Source of the DNA: CAYMSF01 sp964542255
GTDB lineage: Bacteria; Verrucomicrobiota; Lentisphaeria; Victivallales; Victivallaceae
Length of the DNA: 6,618 bases
Assembly (NCBI GenBank): GCA_964542255.1
Contig: CAZITV010000131.1
Location: 1-6,618, forward strand
Direction: 5' to 3'
A program made the translations under genes and the position numbers. The notes below the pieces were generated by a model. That model saw nothing but the letters and a program-made list of their open reading frames with translations, searched no databases and had not been told where the DNA came from. Below are positions 5,604 to 6,618 of this stretch, in pieces (the first letter of the stretch is position 1; each line of letters starts with the position of its first letter).

Positions 5604-6617
5604 ATGCAAGCGATTATCACTGCCGGAAAAGGAGATTTAAACGTTGTAGATATTGCCATGCCGGTAACCGGTGATTATGATTGTCTGGTAAAAATACATT
5701 CGTGTTTGTTTTGCAACAGCACTGACCTGCACATTGTCGAAAACAGCTTCAATTTCGGCATTCCTTATCCGGTGGTTCTCGGTCACGAATCCATCGGATT
5801 CGTGGTTGAAACCGGCAGTAAGGTAAAATACTTCGCGGCTGGTGATTTGGTCACCCGGCCTCATGCCATTTATCCGCACGAAGTCAGCAGCGGCATCGGT
5901 TCCGCTTGGGGCGGATTCGCCGAGTACGGCAAAATTAAAGATTATCAGGCAATGGCCGACGATGGTCTTGCCGCAGGCGCAATCTCCAACTGCTATAAGT
6001 CTATGCAAAAACTGCCAAAAGTACTGACACCGGACCAATGTATGATGATTTGCTGCCTCAAGGAAATTTATTCGTCAACTTCGCAGATTACTCCGGTTAA
6101 GAACCGCTCGTTTTTAATAGCCGGCGCCGGTGCTGCCGGCTGCTTGTTCGCGTTATTCCTAAAAATGGCTGGGGCGGCACAGGTAACACTTACCGCGCGG
6201 CGTCAGATACAGCTGGACTTCGCGCGGCAAAACTGCACTGCAGACAAGGTTGTTCTACTTGATGATATTGCATCTTCCACTAACGCATTTGATGCGCTGG
6301 TGGATACTACCGGCAGCGTTACAACGGTATTGCGACTGCTTGATACAGTCATTAAGCCGAATGGCGCATTTTACAGCTACGCGGTCTATCCGGAAATGTG
6401 CAATGCTGCGGTATGGGACGCGTTTAAACAAAAAAGCAATCTGCAGCGCATTGACCCGAAAGAAGCCTCAGTACACGATGAAGTATGTCAAATGCTCATT
6501 GACGGCAGGCTCAATACCGCCAGCTATATTACTCACCGCTTTACACTGGACGAATTTGAACCAGCGTGGTCAACCATTATCAATAAAACCAGTTGCAAAA
6601 CCGCAATTGTTTTTTAA
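5604..6617 (+). CDS. Zinc-type medium-chain alcohol dehydrogenase-like oxidoreductase
   Basis: A 337-residue member of the medium-chain dehydrogenase/reductase superfamily, which oxidises alcohols or polyols, or reduces carbonyls, with NAD(P). The N-terminal GroES-like half has the zinc site: Cys37 in CNSTDLH (37-43), then GHES with His61 and Glu62. Glu153 in CLKEIYSS is the likely fourth ligand, as in sorbitol-dehydrogenase-type enzymes. The four-cysteine structural-zinc lobe expected around residues 85-105 is absent. The Rossmann half begins at FLIAGAGAAG (169-178). Its second strand ends TLTARRQ, with Arg198/Arg199 and no acidic residue, suggesting NADP preference. The C-terminus (FTLDEFEPAW to the end) is complete. 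A weak GGAAA (5591-5595) precedes the ATG by eight bases. Substrate is unknown. It is separated from phoU by a hairpin and 185 bases, so a role in phosphate metabolism is not supported. Confidence 0.85.
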   Translation: MQAIITAGKGDLNVVDIAMPVTGDYDCLVKIHSCLFCNSTDLHIVENSFNFGIPYPVVLGHESIGFVVETGSKVKYFAAGDLVTRPHAIYPHEVSSGIGSAWGGFAEYGKIKDYQAMADDGLAAGAISNCYKSMQKLPKVLTPDQCMMICCLKEIYSSTSQITPVKNRSFLIAGAGAAGCLFALFLKMAGAAQVTLTARRQIQLDFARQNCTADKVVLLDDIASSTNAFDALVDTTGSVTTVLRLLDTVIKPNGAFYSYAVYPEMCNAAVWDAFKQKSNLQRIDPKEASVHDEVCQMLIDGRLNTASYITHRFTLDEFEPAWSTIINKTSCKTAIVF

Positions 6618-6618
6618 T

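Noticed and set aside
5429..5674. Small open frame between phoU and the dehydrogenase, with a hydrophobic segment; a TTG at 5498 has GGAGA seven bases upstream
   Set aside because: The ATG at 5429 starts at the terminator hairpin, the frame overlaps the dehydrogenase start by 71 bases, and the hydrophobic run is what AT-rich DNA gives by chance. A 58-residue membrane peptide from TTG 5498 cannot be excluded but lacks support.

Overview
The window holds a complete high-affinity phosphate uptake operon in canonical order on the + strand, pstS-pstC-pstA-pstB-phoU (1170-5418). A divergently transcribed low-complexity exported protein gene lies upstream (minus strand, 908 to beyond base 1). A stand-alone medium-chain zinc-type dehydrogenase gene lies downstream (5604-6617). 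No mobile element, CRISPR array, tRNA or rRNA was seen.

Organism: PstS has a signal peptide with no lipobox cysteine, which suggests a free periplasmic protein in a diderm. The divergent protein begins, after its signal peptide, with a short module ending in 'DFRDLTPETAKKYGYN' followed by 'EKAEAFEK'. I associate this style with exported proteins of the PVC group (Verrucomicrobiota, Lentisphaerota, Kiritimatiellota). That is inference from memory, not a search result. A run of exactly 100 N inside pstS shows this is a draft or metagenome scaffold.

Layout: 1-908 is the partial minus-strand gene. 909-1169 is a shared intergenic region with an 11-bp-periodic CTAACA repeat (a likely PHO box), a -10 element and a good pstS ribosome binding site. 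1170-2078 is pstS, interrupted by the gap. 2079-2167 carries a strong hairpin. 2168-5418 is tightly packed pstC, pstA, pstB and phoU: a 2-nt gap, an 11-nt overlap and a 20-nt gap. 5434-5465 is a perfect 11-bp hairpin likely to end the operon. The dehydrogenase follows and stops one base before the window ends.

Function: PstS captures periplasmic phosphate, PstC and PstA form the membrane channel, and PstB powers transport with ATP. PhoU couples transporter state to the PhoR/PhoB-type phosphate sensor, which is not in this window. The PHO-box-like repeat suggests the operon is induced by phosphate starvation, and the pstS/pstC hairpin would allow more PstS than membrane components. Nothing supports a wholly new system. 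The least conventional items are the 16-residue-periodic exported protein sharing the pst control region, and the gap that removes much of the phosphate-binding half of pstS.
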